From contig JAJOKK010000223.1 in assembly GCA_021129875.1 (NCBI GenBank), positions 1 through 17,456 on the forward strand: DNA of 17,456 nucleotides, in the 5' to 3' direction. The notes under the pieces are model-generated. The model was not told the origin of the DNA. It saw only the letters and a program-made list of their open reading frames with translations, and did no database searches. Position numbers and translations under genes: made by a program. The DNA is from Candidatus Bipolaricaulota bacterium (GTDB taxonomy: Bacteria; Bipolaricaulota; Bipolaricaulia; UBA7950; UBA9294). Position 1 is the first letter of the stretch. The number at the start of each line of letters is the position of its first letter. Below are positions 5,015 through 13,001 of the stretch, piece by piece.

Positions 5015-7183
5015 ATGATGAGAAAGGTAGGATGGATACTGTTGTTGATCCTGCTCCTGGCGTCGGTAACGACGATGGCGGTTGAATTTCCGCTTACTGT
5101 CTCTGATGTTCGGATTGAGGGGGTCGTGGAGATCAGTGAGGACGATCTTCTAGGTATCATCTTGTTTCAAGTCGGAGATGAGATCGGCGCTGATGAGCTG
5201 CGAGCGGGTTCGCAGGCGATATTCGACCTGGGATGGTTCAGCGAGGTGATCCCTAAGATCGGCGATGCCGGGGAGATCGTCTTCCATGTCGTGGAGAACC
5301 CGGTGGTGAGGAAGGTGGAGATAACCGGGAACGTGAACAAGGAACCGTTCGAGATCCTCGGGGTCACCCTCTTCCGTACTAAGATTATGTCCTCCGACAA
5401 GATCCGTCGCATCCTTCGTGATCACGAGGTGCAGACGGGACAGGTGCTGAACAATCGGTCGCTGAGTGAGGGGTTGGAGGCGGTGATCGCTGCCTACAAC
5501 GAAAAAGGGTTCCCTCTGGTCATGGTGGGGAGGGTCGCCCGCGGCGAGACGCTGGAGATCGAGATCATTGAAACACGGCTCACCGGGAACCGGATTGAAG
5601 GCCTGGAGACTGTCCCTGTGGAGGTCGCCCTGGAGATGATCGACCTTCCGCTGGGAGAATGCCTGGAGAGCGCAGCGATTCACCAGGTCATGGCGCGGCT
5701 CCACGGATCGGTCTTCTTCACCGACGTCGCGATCGTCCCCCAGCAGGGAGCAGCCCGGGACGAGATCCGCCTGCTCTGGACCATCACCGAGCACAGGCTG
5801 ATCGACGCGCCGATCGAGATCGACAGGATCGAGATCGATGGGGCGACCCTCTTCCCGCCTGAGACTGTCGCCGCATCACTCGGTGAGATCCCTGTAGGGC
5901 CGATCGATAACTACGGGCTCCTTCGCGTGATCGAAGGACTGCACAGCCTCTACCACCGCGCCGGGTACGCCATGGCCCGTTTCATTGCCGGCCCGATCGA
6001 CGGAGGGACTCTTACGTTGACGATCAAGGAGGGGCGGATCGGCGAGATCACCCTGGAGGGGAACACCCATACCAGGGATTTTGTGATCCATAAGGTATTT
6101 GGAGTCACCGAGGGGGAGATCCTGAACCGCAGGAGACTCGCTGTCGCCTACCAGGAGCTGATGGCGCTCGGCTACTTTGAGGCGGTCGATATCGTCCCCG
6201 AATGGGTCGACGACCGGATCAACCTGACCGTGTCGATCGCTGAACAGGACAGGCTGGGAGGGATTCACGGATCGGTCGCCTTCTCCCCGGAACACGGGGG
6301 GCTTGTCGGGAAGATCGACTATCATCAGCGGAACCTTTTTGGGACCGGGCAAGACATCTCCTTCTCGTTCAGCCGCGGGCTGATCGGTGATGAGAGAGCC
6401 GTGTGGAACCTTGGTTACAGCACGGTCGCCTTCTTTCCAGGGTTCGACCGCGTCGGGTTCGACCTCTATCGTGAGAGTGAGGAGCGGACGGTCGATCAGG
6501 ACCAGACTCAGACGTTCCTCACCATCGGGGGTAGGGCGACGGTGAGCTATCCGTGGGCCGACTACACCGACCTTGTCCTTACGTATACGCACGAACAGGT
6601 CAAGGCGGTCGGCGATCCGCTCTGGCAATCGCTCGATTCGGTCACCCTTGGGCTGCGGTTCGATAATGTGAATAGACCGCGCTTCCCCACCGAGGGGAGC
6701 CGGCGCATGCTCTCCGTGGAGAAGGCGGGCGGGTTCGTTGCCGGGACCAATTTCGTCAAGTTGAACATGCAGTCGGTACACTTCTCTTCAGTTCGCATCA
6801 ATCTCCCATTCTTTGCGGAGCGCGATCAGGTAATTGCGACCCGTCTCGCCCTCGGATGGGGGGAGGACCTTCCGCGTGCACAGGCCTACGACCTGGGCGG
6901 GTCGGCGACGATACGCGGCACCGAGGCTTCGTCTGTCCAGCGGCTCTTCTACGCCAACATAGAGTACCGGCTGGCAATCGTGGAAGGGCTGACCGGGGCC
7001 CTCTTCTTCGACGGCGGGGTCGACCTCGACCGGGTGAGCCTGGATGGGGCAAAGGCCTCATTCGGGGTGGAACTGGGGATCGAGGCGGTAGGGATATTCG
7101 TGCGATTGAATATGGCATGGGTCCTCGGCCCGGATCTCGGGCTGGTCCCTAGGTTCGGGTTCGGGTTTGGCCCGATGTTTTAG
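5015..7183 (+). CDS. bamA: Outer-membrane protein assembly factor BamA (Omp85)
   Basis: A 722-residue Omp85 protein, the central outer-membrane component that folds and inserts beta-barrel proteins. A signal peptide spans about 1-22 (MMRKVGWILLLILLLAS). Five POTRA domains follow at roughly 27-95, 96-190, 191-265, 266-340 and 341-413; the last begins IGEITLEGNTHTRDFVI and ends with the typical GYFEAVDIVPE. The barrel occupies about 414-722. It contains YHQRNLFGTGQDISFSF, the DNVNRPRFPTEG strand, the loop-6 motif IRGT (the family norm is V/I-RG-F/Y), and a C-terminal strand ending FGFGFGPMF with the terminal Phe of outer-membrane beta signals. Length and domain count fit BamA rather than TamA (three POTRAs). 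ATG 5015 has a strong Shine-Dalgarno; ATG 5018 is an equivalent alternative. It heads bamA-skp-fabZ. Confidence 0.93.
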   Translation: MMRKVGWILLLILLLASVTTMAVEFPLTVSDVRIEGVVEISEDDLLGIILFQVGDEIGADELRAGSQAIFDLGWFSEVIPKIGDAGEIVFHVVENPVVRKVEITGNVNKEPFEILGVTLFRTKIMSSDKIRRILRDHEVQTGQVLNNRSLSEGLEAVIAAYNEKGFPLVMVGRVARGETLEIEIIETRLTGNRIEGLETVPVEVALEMIDLPLGECLESAAIHQVMARLHGSVFFTDVAIVPQQGAARDEIRLLWTITEHRLIDAPIEIDRIEIDGATLFPPETVAASLGEIPVGPIDNYGLLRVIEGLHSLYHRAGYAMARFIAGPIDGGTLTLTIKEGRIGEITLEGNTHTRDFVIHKVFGVTEGEILNRRRLAVAYQELMALGYFEAVDIVPEWVDDRINLTVSIAEQDRLGGIHGSVAFSPEHGGLVGKIDYHQRNLFGTGQDISFSFSRGLIGDERAVWNLGYSTVAFFPGFDRVGFDLYRESEERTVDQDQTQTFLTIGGRATVSYPWADYTDLVLTYTHEQVKAVGDPLWQSLDSVTLGLRFDNVNRPRFPTEGSRRMLSVEKAGGFVAGTNFVKLNMQSVHFSSVRINLPFFAERDQVIATRLALGWGEDLPRAQAYDLGGSATIRGTEASSVQRLFYANIEYRLAIVEGLTGALFFDGGVDLDRVSLDGAKASFGVELGIEAVGIFVRLNMAWVLGPDLGLVPRFGFGFGPMF

Positions 7184-7207
7184 TTTGAGCGACACAGGAG
7201 GAAGATC

Positions 7208-7945
7208 ATGAAGAATACATTAGTGGTAGCCGTTATTGCGTTGCTCCTTGCGGCCGGTGCGGTGGTCCTGCAGTTCGTTCTCCCAGCGGGAGGAGGGGAA
7301 GATGGGGTAGCGGTGGCAGAGCTTGCAGAGCGGGTTTCCGCCCTGGAAGCGGCGGCTGTGGCCCCGCTCAGGATCGCCTATTTGGACGCCGAGGGCGCGT
7401 TTGTTGTCTTCACCGATGCGGTGATAGACCTGCGCCACAGAGCGATGGAGAAGCAGAGGGATATCCTGCGGTTGCAGCAGCAGGCTATGGCAAATACGAT
7501 TTCCGAGGAAGAGTTTCGGGCAAGGAACAAGCTGCTGCAGGTTGAGCTGCTGCAGGCTCAACTGAACATTAACATCGGCACAATCGACAAGATGCTCGCT
7601 TCCGCGGGGTTCTCCGATATGCACGCCGACCTCCAGCGATTGAGGGATGAGGCGCAACCGGTGATCACTGAGATGAAGAACCTAGTAGCGACGGTGCGGG
7701 TGGGGGTCTTCGACCCGCAAGAATTTCAGGACCGCTTTACGCAGCTGAAGAACGCGTTCACCCAGCTCGATCAGCTCCTCACGCAGGCTGCGACGGTGAA
7801 GATCGTGCAGGCTGCGACGGCTGTGGCGCTGGAGCACGGCTACGATCTTGTCCTGCGCACCAGGAATGTCATCATCTACCGCGATACGGCGACGGTGACC
7901 GATATAACCGATCGGGTCAAGCTCGAACTTGATCAGCTCTTCTAG
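7208..7945 (+). CDS. OmpH/Skp-like periplasmic chaperone, membrane-anchored form
   Basis: A 245-residue OmpH-family protein that probably escorts unfolded outer-membrane proteins to BamA. A hydrophobic segment at about 4-26 lacks a clear cleavage site, so it may be an uncleaved anchor rather than a signal peptide. A short linker with a helical stretch (VAELAERVSALEAA) leads to the first OmpH strand, LRIAYLDAEGAFVVF. Long charged/Gln-rich helices follow (about 70-125 and 145-200), the two coiled-coil tentacles of Skp. The C-terminal part HGYDLVLRTRNVIIYRDTATVTDITDRV matches the closing strands and DIT signature of the family. It is longer than the roughly 160-residue enterobacterial Skp. Position directly after bamA (24-base gap, AGGAGG site at about 7197-7202) is the classic arrangement. 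The call rests on fold signature and context more than on strong identity. Confidence 0.82.
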   Translation: MKNTLVVAVIALLLAAGAVVLQFVLPAGGGEDGVAVAELAERVSALEAAAVAPLRIAYLDAEGAFVVFTDAVIDLRHRAMEKQRDILRLQQQAMANTISEEEFRARNKLLQVELLQAQLNINIGTIDKMLASAGFSDMHADLQRLRDEAQPVITEMKNLVATVRVGVFDPQEFQDRFTQLKNAFTQLDQLLTQAATVKIVQAATAVALEHGYDLVLRTRNVIIYRDTATVTDITDRVKLELDQLF

Positions 7946-7958
7946 TCTAGTCTCGTAG

Positions 7959-8423
7959 ATGACACGGGATATTGAAGCTGTAAGACGGGCCCTTCCGCTC
8001 CGTTTTCCGTACCTGATGGTCGACCGCGTCTTGGAGGAAGGGGAAGGACGGGTCGTTGCGGTGAAGAATGTGACGATCGGCGAGCCGGTCTTCCAGGGGC
8101 ATTTCCCATCGCCGCATCCGGCAGTGATGCCCGGGACGCTGATCCTGGAGGCGATGGCCCAGACGGTTGCGTTCCTCCTCCTGGAAGGAGAGGAAGAAGG
8201 GTTGGGTTTCTTGGTCGGTGTCGATAAGGCCCGCTTCCGCAGGAAGGTCGTCCCTGGCGATCAGCTTCGTCTTGAGGCCCGGCTTCTGAAGAGAAAGAGG
8301 GGATTGGTCCGGGCCGAGGTTAGGGCATCGGTCTCTGGAGAGACTGCGGCGACCGCGATCATCTCGCTCGTTGCCGCCGAAGGTGAGAAAGCAGAAAGGG
8401 AGCAAGATCAAGATGTGGAATAG
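7959..8423 (+). CDS. fabZ: 3-hydroxyacyl-ACP dehydratase FabZ
   Basis: A 154-residue cytosolic hot-dog-fold dehydratase converting 3-hydroxyacyl-ACP to trans-2-enoyl-ACP in fatty-acid elongation. LPLRFPYLMVDRV corresponds to the family's LPHRYPFLLVDRV. The catalytic pair is H48 (QGHFPS) and E64 (ILEAMAQ). H48 and E64 are 16 residues apart instead of the usual 14, because the loop reads GHFPSPHPAVMPG with two extra residues. GFLVGVDKARFRRKVVPGD is the conserved second half. No Shine-Dalgarno is visible before ATG 7959 (the leader is TCTAGTCTAGTCTCGTAG), so translation may rely on coupling to skp 13 bases upstream. It overlaps ftcD by 11 bases. In many LPS-making bacteria lpxD and lpxA flank fabZ at this locus; here both are absent. 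Confidence 0.9.
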   Translation: MTRDIEAVRRALPLRFPYLMVDRVLEEGEGRVVAVKNVTIGEPVFQGHFPSPHPAVMPGTLILEAMAQTVAFLLLEGEEEGLGFLVGVDKARFRRKVVPGDQLRLEARLLKRKRGLVRAEVRASVSGETAATAIISLVAAEGEKAEREQDQDVE

Positions 8424-9318
8424 ACTTATCGAGTGTGTCCCCAATATCAGCGAAGGCCGCCGCCGCGATATCATTGAAGAGATCGCGGCAGCAGCCGCGG
8501 GGGAAGGCCGCCGGGTGATCGATATCAGCGCCGATCCCGATCATAACCGGTCGGTGATCACGATCGTCGGCGAGCCAGAAGGTCTTTCCGCCGGAATCCT
8601 CGCCCTGGCGAGGAAGGCGGTGGAGAGGATCGACCTGCGGGAGCATCAAGGGGAGCACCCGCGCATGGGGGCGATCGATGTAATCCCGTTCATCCCGGTG
8701 CGGGGGGTGACGATGGCCGACTGTGTCGCCCTCGCTCGCGAGGTGGGGGCCGGGATCACGCGCGAACTGGAAGTCCCGGTCTACCTGTATGAGGAAGCGG
8801 CAACCGACGTGAGCCGGAGAAACCTGGCCGCGATACGCAAGGGCGGGTTCGAGCAGTTTGCAGAGAAGATTGCTGCGCCGGAGTGGCGGCCGGATTTTGG
8901 TGCGTCCCGGATTCACCCGACCGCCGGTGTTGTAGCGGTCGGAGCACGCGAGTTCCTCATCGCCTATAACATCAACTTGGCAACGTCCGACCTCAGAGTA
9001 GCGAAAGAGATCGCCGCCACAGTCCGCTTCTCAACCGGGGGGCTGCGCTATGTCAAGGCGTTGGGACTTCCGCTCGCCGACCAGGGGATCGTACAGGTGT
9101 CGATGAACCTGACTAACTTTAAGAAGACGCCTCTCCTGCTCGTCTTCGACCTGGTGCAGCGCGAGGCGGCGCGGCGAGGGGTGATGGTTGTGGGAAGCGA
9201 GATCGTGGGGATGATTCCCCGACAGGCTCTGTACGATGTGGCAGCTGCTACACTGCAGATCGAGCGGTTCTCCGCCGACCTCGTTCTCGAAGATCAGATC
9301 GTAGCCGCCTTGCAGTGA
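8413..9318 (+). CDS. ftcD: Glutamate formiminotransferase (stand-alone FT domain)
   Basis: A 301-residue cytosolic enzyme that transfers the formimino group from N-formimino-L-glutamate to tetrahydrofolate, the last step of one histidine-degradation route. ATG 8413 gives the family start LIECVPNISEGRR. The N-subdomain carries DPDHNRSVIT and EHPRMGAIDVIPF, with H82 at the position of the catalytic His of the mammalian enzyme. The C-subdomain begins near 180 (FGASRIHPTAGVVAVGAREF) and includes YNINLATSDLRVAK and VQVSMNLTNFKKTP. The cyclodeaminase half of bifunctional FTCD is absent; the FT alone matches the length of stand-alone bacterial and archaeal forms. GGGAG at 8398-8402 is a distant ribosome-binding site. 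It overlaps fabZ by 11 bases and murD by GTGA. No other hut genes are here. Some stand-alone FTs can also act on 5-formyl-THF, so folate housekeeping is an alternative role. Confidence 0.92.
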   Translation: MWNRLIECVPNISEGRRRDIIEEIAAAAAGEGRRVIDISADPDHNRSVITIVGEPEGLSAGILALARKAVERIDLREHQGEHPRMGAIDVIPFIPVRGVTMADCVALAREVGAGITRELEVPVYLYEEAATDVSRRNLAAIRKGGFEQFAEKIAAPEWRPDFGASRIHPTAGVVAVGAREFLIAYNINLATSDLRVAKEIAATVRFSTGGLRYVKALGLPLADQGIVQVSMNLTNFKKTPLLLVFDLVQREAARRGVMVVGSEIVGMIPRQALYDVAAATLQIERFSADLVLEDQIVAALQ

Positions 9319-10625
9319 AACTTGCCGGGCGGGAGATCTCACGGGTGGGTGTGCTCGGTTTTGCGCGCACCGGCCGCGCGGTCACCAATTTCCTCCTCGC
9401 CCGTGGGGTCGAGCCGTTCGTCAGCGACTCCAATCCGCTCGTTGACGACGCGCGTGCTTGGCTGAAGGGCGCAGGGATCGCCTACGAAGAGGGCGGGCAT
9501 ACCGCGGAGCTTCTCACGCAGGATCTGATCGTCCTAAGCCCTGTTGTCAGCCCGCGCCTTCCACTCCTCAACGAGGCGAGGCAGAATGGGATACTGGTCA
9601 TCTCCGAACTCGATCTTGCGACACAGGTCTGTCCTATGCCTCCGATCATCGCGGTCACTGGGACGAACGGGAAGAGCACCACGGTCCTCTTCATCGAAGC
9701 GCTCCTGCGGCGGAGAGGTCTTGCAGCGATCGTCGCCGGGAATATCGGAACGCCGGTCGTCTCGATCGTCGAGGAAGCAAAGACCTGCGATGCTCTCGTA
9801 ATCGAGACGAGCAGTTTTCAGCTTGAACAGAGCCTCTTCTTCCACCCGCGTGTCGCGGTACTGTTGAACATCAGCCACGATCATCTCGATCGGCACAAGA
9901 CTATGTCTGCCTATGCCGCGGCCAAGGCGCGCATCTTTCGCAACCAGACGGAAGAAGATGTAGCGATCATTCCGAGCGGACTTGCCTCCGCCTTCCCTGG
10001 GATCGCCGGGCGCAAGGTGCTCTTCGACCGGGTGAGACTGCCGTCTTGTTCGGCTGTCTCGGCTCTCCCTCCGCATAACCGGTCGAACCTGCAGGCGGCG
10101 ATCGCCGCCTGTACCGCCATCTTCCCCTCGCTTGACATCGGACCGATCAGCGCGGGTGAGTTGGAAGAAGCGTTCGCCCTCCCTTACCGCCTGCATGACG
10201 AGGGGGAGATCGACGGGATCAGGTTGATCAACGATTCCAAATCGACGAACGCCGACTCTGCGGTGGCCGCCTTGCACAGCGTGCGCGGACCGCTCGTTCT
10301 CCTCTTGGGCGGGCAACAGAAAGGAGGAGGGTATGACGCCCTTGCCGAGGAGATCTCGAAGCGATCGGTCCGTACGGTTGTTGTTTACGGAGAGGCCGCC
10401 CCGTTCCTCTTTGAGGTGCTGCAGCGTAGAGAGGAGATTACGGTCCTCCTCTCTTCCGACTTTGAGTCGGCGGTCAGGATTGCTCAAGGGGTTGCCCACC
10501 CCGGAGATACCCTTCTCTTCTCTCCGGCCTGCTCCAGCTACGACCAATTTCGCGATTACATCGACCGCGGCGCGGCCTTCTCGCGGCTGATCCGCATAAG
10601 CGAAAGGGACGGCGCACCGTCATAG
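9315..10625 (+). CDS. murD: UDP-N-acetylmuramoyl-L-alanine--D-glutamate ligase
   Basis: A 436-residue Mur ligase adding D-Glu to UDP-MurNAc-L-Ala in the cytosol, the second amino-acid step of peptidoglycan precursor synthesis. The N-terminal Rossmann-like domain (about 1-108, VGVLGFARTGRAV) binds UDP. The central ATPase domain has the P-loop AVTGTNGKSTT (GTNGKST at 116-122), NISHDHLDRHKTM and HNRSNLQAAIAAC. The C-terminal domain carries LINDSKSTNADSAVAAL and LLGGQQKGGGYDAL, diagnostic for MurD over MurC/E/F. The start is GTG 9315, overlapping the ftcD stop, without a good Shine-Dalgarno; coupling is likely. Length is normal. It is separated from the rest of the division cluster by 166 bases and a possible terminator, so it may be transcribed mainly with the bamA-ftcD group. 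Confidence 0.95.
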   Translation: MKLAGREISRVGVLGFARTGRAVTNFLLARGVEPFVSDSNPLVDDARAWLKGAGIAYEEGGHTAELLTQDLIVLSPVVSPRLPLLNEARQNGILVISELDLATQVCPMPPIIAVTGTNGKSTTVLFIEALLRRRGLAAIVAGNIGTPVVSIVEEAKTCDALVIETSSFQLEQSLFFHPRVAVLLNISHDHLDRHKTMSAYAAAKARIFRNQTEEDVAIIPSGLASAFPGIAGRKVLFDRVRLPSCSAVSALPPHNRSNLQAAIAACTAIFPSLDIGPISAGELEEAFALPYRLHDEGEIDGIRLINDSKSTNADSAVAALHSVRGPLVLLLGGQQKGGGYDALAEEISKRSVRTVVVYGEAAPFLFEVLQRREEITVLLSSDFESAVRIAQGVAHPGDTLLFSPACSSYDQFRDYIDRGAAFSRLIRISERDGAPS

Positions 10626-10638
10626 GTCCGTCTTTTTT
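10608..10638 (+). terminator. Possible weak intrinsic terminator at the end of murD
   Basis: GACGG (10608-10612) can pair with CCGTC at 10628-10632, which is directly followed by six T (10633-10638). A competing pairing with CCGTC at 10617-10621 exists. The 5-bp stem is short, the loop is long, and the 5' arm lies inside the murD coding sequence, so termination would be partial at best. Confidence 0.35.
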
Positions 10639-10791
10639 GTAAGACAGATATCCGGTTTTCTAGTCGCAAACTTTCTCTTTCTTCCTGACAGCCTTCCTTT
10701 CTCTTCTGGGACAATTGACGTATTCATATAGGGCACTGGTAGGGCTGTTTCGCACCGGGTAATGGGGCGATGACATATTAGGGGGATAAGG
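10626..10791. other. murD-ftsW intergenic region
   Basis: This is the only sizeable break in the mur/fts cluster: 166 bases, pyrimidine-rich in its first half, with no coding sequence. TTGACG at 10715-10720 is a good -35-like hexamer, but no matching -10 lies 16-18 bases downstream. A promoter for ftsW is plausible by position but not established. AGGGGG at 10780-10785 is the ftsW ribosome-binding site. Confidence 0.5.
10780..10785 (+). promoter_or_regulatory. Ribosome-binding site fixing the TTG start of ftsW
   Basis: AGGGGG ends six bases before TTG 10792. No ATG or GTG in frame lies between this site and the first transmembrane segment, so the rare TTG start is supported. Confidence 0.6.
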
Positions 10792-11877
10792 TTGGAAGGA
10801 CGAGTCGATCGGGGGACTTTAATAACGACCTTTCTACTTCTGTTGTACGGTCTGGTAATGCTCTACAGCGTCAGCGCTCCCTTCTCCTTGCGGCACTTCG
10901 GAAGCGACACCCACCTCTTGCTACGGCAGTTGATCGCAGCCGGGATCGGAATAGCCGGACTCGCCTTCTTTGCCCACTTCGACTACCATCGCCTGCGCCA
11001 CCTTGATGATATCTTCCTCGTTGCCGCCTTTGCTCTGACTGTGCTCACCGTTCTTCCGCTCCCCGGACTCGGTGGCGGCCGCTGGCTCCGCCTCGGCGTG
11101 TTCACCATCCAACCGACCGAACTGCTGCTGTTTGCGCTGATCATCTACCTGGCCGCGGCGATCGACCGGAAGGGTGAGATGATCCGCTCATTCTCCGAGG
11201 GGGTCCTGCCGTTCGTCACTGTTCTGCTTGTCTTGGCGGCGGTGGTGATCAATCAGCCGGATCTGGGGATGATCGTGAGATACGGTCTGCTGACGATGAC
11301 GATGCTCTTCCTCGGTGGAGCCCGCCTCCGCCACCTGGGGGGGCTTGTCTTGGGGAGCATTCCTCTCCTTTATCTGGCGATTCGCGTTGCTCCCTACCGT
11401 TTGGCCCGCATTGTTGCTTTCTTCAACCCGGGCGAGTTCCGAGATTCTTTTGGGTATCAAGGCTTTCAATCTCTCGTGGCGATCGGCTCGGGAGGTCTCT
11501 TCGGACGCGGGCTGGGGGCGTCGCGCGCCAAGCTGTTCTACCTACCGCAGTCGCACAACGATTTTATCTTCGCGATCATCGCGGAGGAGCTGGGACTGAT
11601 CGGAGCGATCGTGTTGATCGCCCTGTTCGCTGTCTTCACTTGGCGCGCGTTCGTGGTCGCCGGACAGGCGCCGGACCGCTTCGGCCGGCTTCTGGCACTG
11701 GGAATCGGGGTCGCCATCTCCGGGCAGACCGCACTAAATCTGGGGGTCGCTACAGGCATCCTGCCGGTGACCGGTCTTACCCTGCCATTTATCAGTAATG
11801 GAGGTACATCACTCCTTGTTACGCTGGCTATGGTCGGGGTGTTGCTCAATATATCGAAACAAAGGGGGCAAAAATGA
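10792..11877 (+). CDS. ftsW: FtsW, SEDS-family septal peptidoglycan glycosyltransferase
   Basis: A 361-residue polytopic inner-membrane protein, about nine to ten transmembrane segments. It polymerises lipid II at the septum with a partner class B PBP, which is not in this window. The first segment is TLITTFLLLLYGLVMLYSVS. SEDS signatures are LGGGRWLRLGVFTIQPTEL, NQPDLGMIV, YQGFQSLVAIGSGGLFGRGL, LPQSHNDFIFAIIAEELGLIG (with the essential Asp region) and TGLTLPFISNGGTSL near the C-terminus. The last motif and position between murD and murG favour FtsW over RodA. The N-terminus is short, with nearly no cytosolic extension. The start is TTG 10792 with AGGGGG six bases upstream. The TGA stop overlaps the murG ATG (ATGA), implying coupled translation of polymerase and lipid II synthase. 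Confidence 0.93.
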   Translation: MEGRVDRGTLITTFLLLLYGLVMLYSVSAPFSLRHFGSDTHLLLRQLIAAGIGIAGLAFFAHFDYHRLRHLDDIFLVAAFALTVLTVLPLPGLGGGRWLRLGVFTIQPTELLLFALIIYLAAAIDRKGEMIRSFSEGVLPFVTVLLVLAAVVINQPDLGMIVRYGLLTMTMLFLGGARLRHLGGLVLGSIPLLYLAIRVAPYRLARIVAFFNPGEFRDSFGYQGFQSLVAIGSGGLFGRGLGASRAKLFYLPQSHNDFIFAIIAEELGLIGAIVLIALFAVFTWRAFVVAGQAPDRFGRLLALGIGVAISGQTALNLGVATGILPVTGLTLPFISNGGTSLLVTLAMVGVLLNISKQRGQK

Positions 11878-13001
11878 GAGTTCTGATAGCCGGAGGAGGA
11901 ACGGGTGGGCACTTCTACCCGGCGTTGGCCGTGATGGAAGAGCTCTTGCAACGGGAGTCGGCGGTGAAGTTGGCGTACATAGGAACACGGCGAGGGATAG
12001 AGGCGCGAATACTTCCGTTCTATCCATGGATTCGGTTCTTTCCGATTCATGCGCGCGGCCTGGCGCGTGGGGACCTCCTGCAGAATTTGTACGTACTGGC
12101 CCTTCTTACCGTGGCGATGATAGAGACTATCGTTGTCTTTGCACGTTTTCGTCCGCAGATCGTCATCGGGATGGGAGGGTATTCCTCTTTCCCGGCCGTA
12201 CTCCTTGCCTCTATGCTCGGCAAAGTTCTTCCTGTTCGGACGATCATCCATGAGCAGAACGTCGTGGCCGGCCTGACGAACCGCCTCCTTGCTCCGCTAG
12301 TCGACAAGGTGCTCGTCTCATATCCTCAGTCGAGGCGATCCTTTACCCGCGCCCGCAAGGTGATCGTTACCGGCAACCCGATCCGCAAGGAGTTCTTCCT
12401 TGCGCAACGGACGGATGGACTGTACAGGAAATTCGGCCTCGATCCGACGCGACAGACGGTCCTCGTCTTTGGCGGATCGCACGGATCGGCGGTATTAACG
12501 ACCGCTGTCCTCCGCGCCAAGGCGGCTATCGCACGGAACGAGCGGTTGCAGATCCTTCTCGTCACCGGAAAGGCCGGCGAGGAAGATGTGATCAGGGCGG
12601 AGTTTGGGCGGGCCGGGGTCGATAACGTGGTCGTACGCCGCTACATCGAGCGGATGGGGGAGGCGTTCGCTCTGGCCGACCTGGTCGTCTCCCGCGCTGG
12701 TGCGACGACCCTGGCTGAGATCACCTCGTGCGGCAAACCGGCCCTCCTCATCCCGTGGGGAGGGGCCACAGACGGACATCAGTGGGAGAACGCGCGCCTT
12801 CTCAATCAGGAGGAAGCTTGCGCACTGATCGATGAGCAGGATATCTTGGACCAAGGGTTAGCAAGGCTGATTGAGCAAGTGGTGAGCGATCGAGAGCGGC
12901 TCATGCGGATGGCGCAGAACTCGCGTCGTCTGGGGAAACGCCGGGCGACGACGTTGATTCTTGGTGAAATCATCGCCCTTGCGGAAGGGGGGAGAAGATG
13001 A
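11874..13001 (+). CDS. murG: Undecaprenyl-PP-MurNAc-pentapeptide N-acetylglucosaminyltransferase
   Basis: A 375-residue GT-B glycosyltransferase on the inner face of the cytoplasmic membrane that adds GlcNAc to lipid I to make lipid II. The glycine-rich N-terminal loop GGGTGGHFYPALAV sits at about 7-20. GMGGYSSFPAVLLA and IHEQNVVAGLTNRLLA follow in the acceptor domain. TGNPIRKEF marks the hinge, and VFGGSHGSAVLTTAV opens the UDP-GlcNAc domain (usually GGSQGA; here H and S replace Q and A). Then come SRAGATTLAEITSCGKPALLIPW and HQWENARLL. Length is standard. ATG 11874 overlaps the ftsW stop and its own TGA overlaps the murC ATG, so it is coupled on both sides. Confidence 0.95.
   Translation: MRVLIAGGGTGGHFYPALAVMEELLQRESAVKLAYIGTRRGIEARILPFYPWIRFFPIHARGLARGDLLQNLYVLALLTVAMIETIVVFARFRPQIVIGMGGYSSFPAVLLASMLGKVLPVRTIIHEQNVVAGLTNRLLAPLVDKVLVSYPQSRRSFTRARKVIVTGNPIRKEFFLAQRTDGLYRKFGLDPTRQTVLVFGGSHGSAVLTTAVLRAKAAIARNERLQILLVTGKAGEEDVIRAEFGRAGVDNVVVRRYIERMGEAFALADLVVSRAGATTLAEITSCGKPALLIPWGGATDGHQWENARLLNQEEACALIDEQDILDQGLARLIEQVVSDRERLMRMAQNSRRLGKRRATTLILGEIIALAEGGRR

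Noticed and set aside
5876..6781. 301-codon minus-strand frame opposite bamA
   Set aside because: It is antisense to the clearly coding bamA and shows no domain. It is a shadow frame.
9534..10547. 337-codon minus-strand frame opposite murD
   Set aside because: It is antisense to conserved MurD, with no family signature and a skewed composition. It is a shadow frame.
10715..10745. Promoter with TTGACG as -35 upstream of ftsW
   Set aside because: No acceptable -10 hexamer is found 16-18 bases downstream; the nearest, TAGGGC, is at 19 bases and is a poor match.
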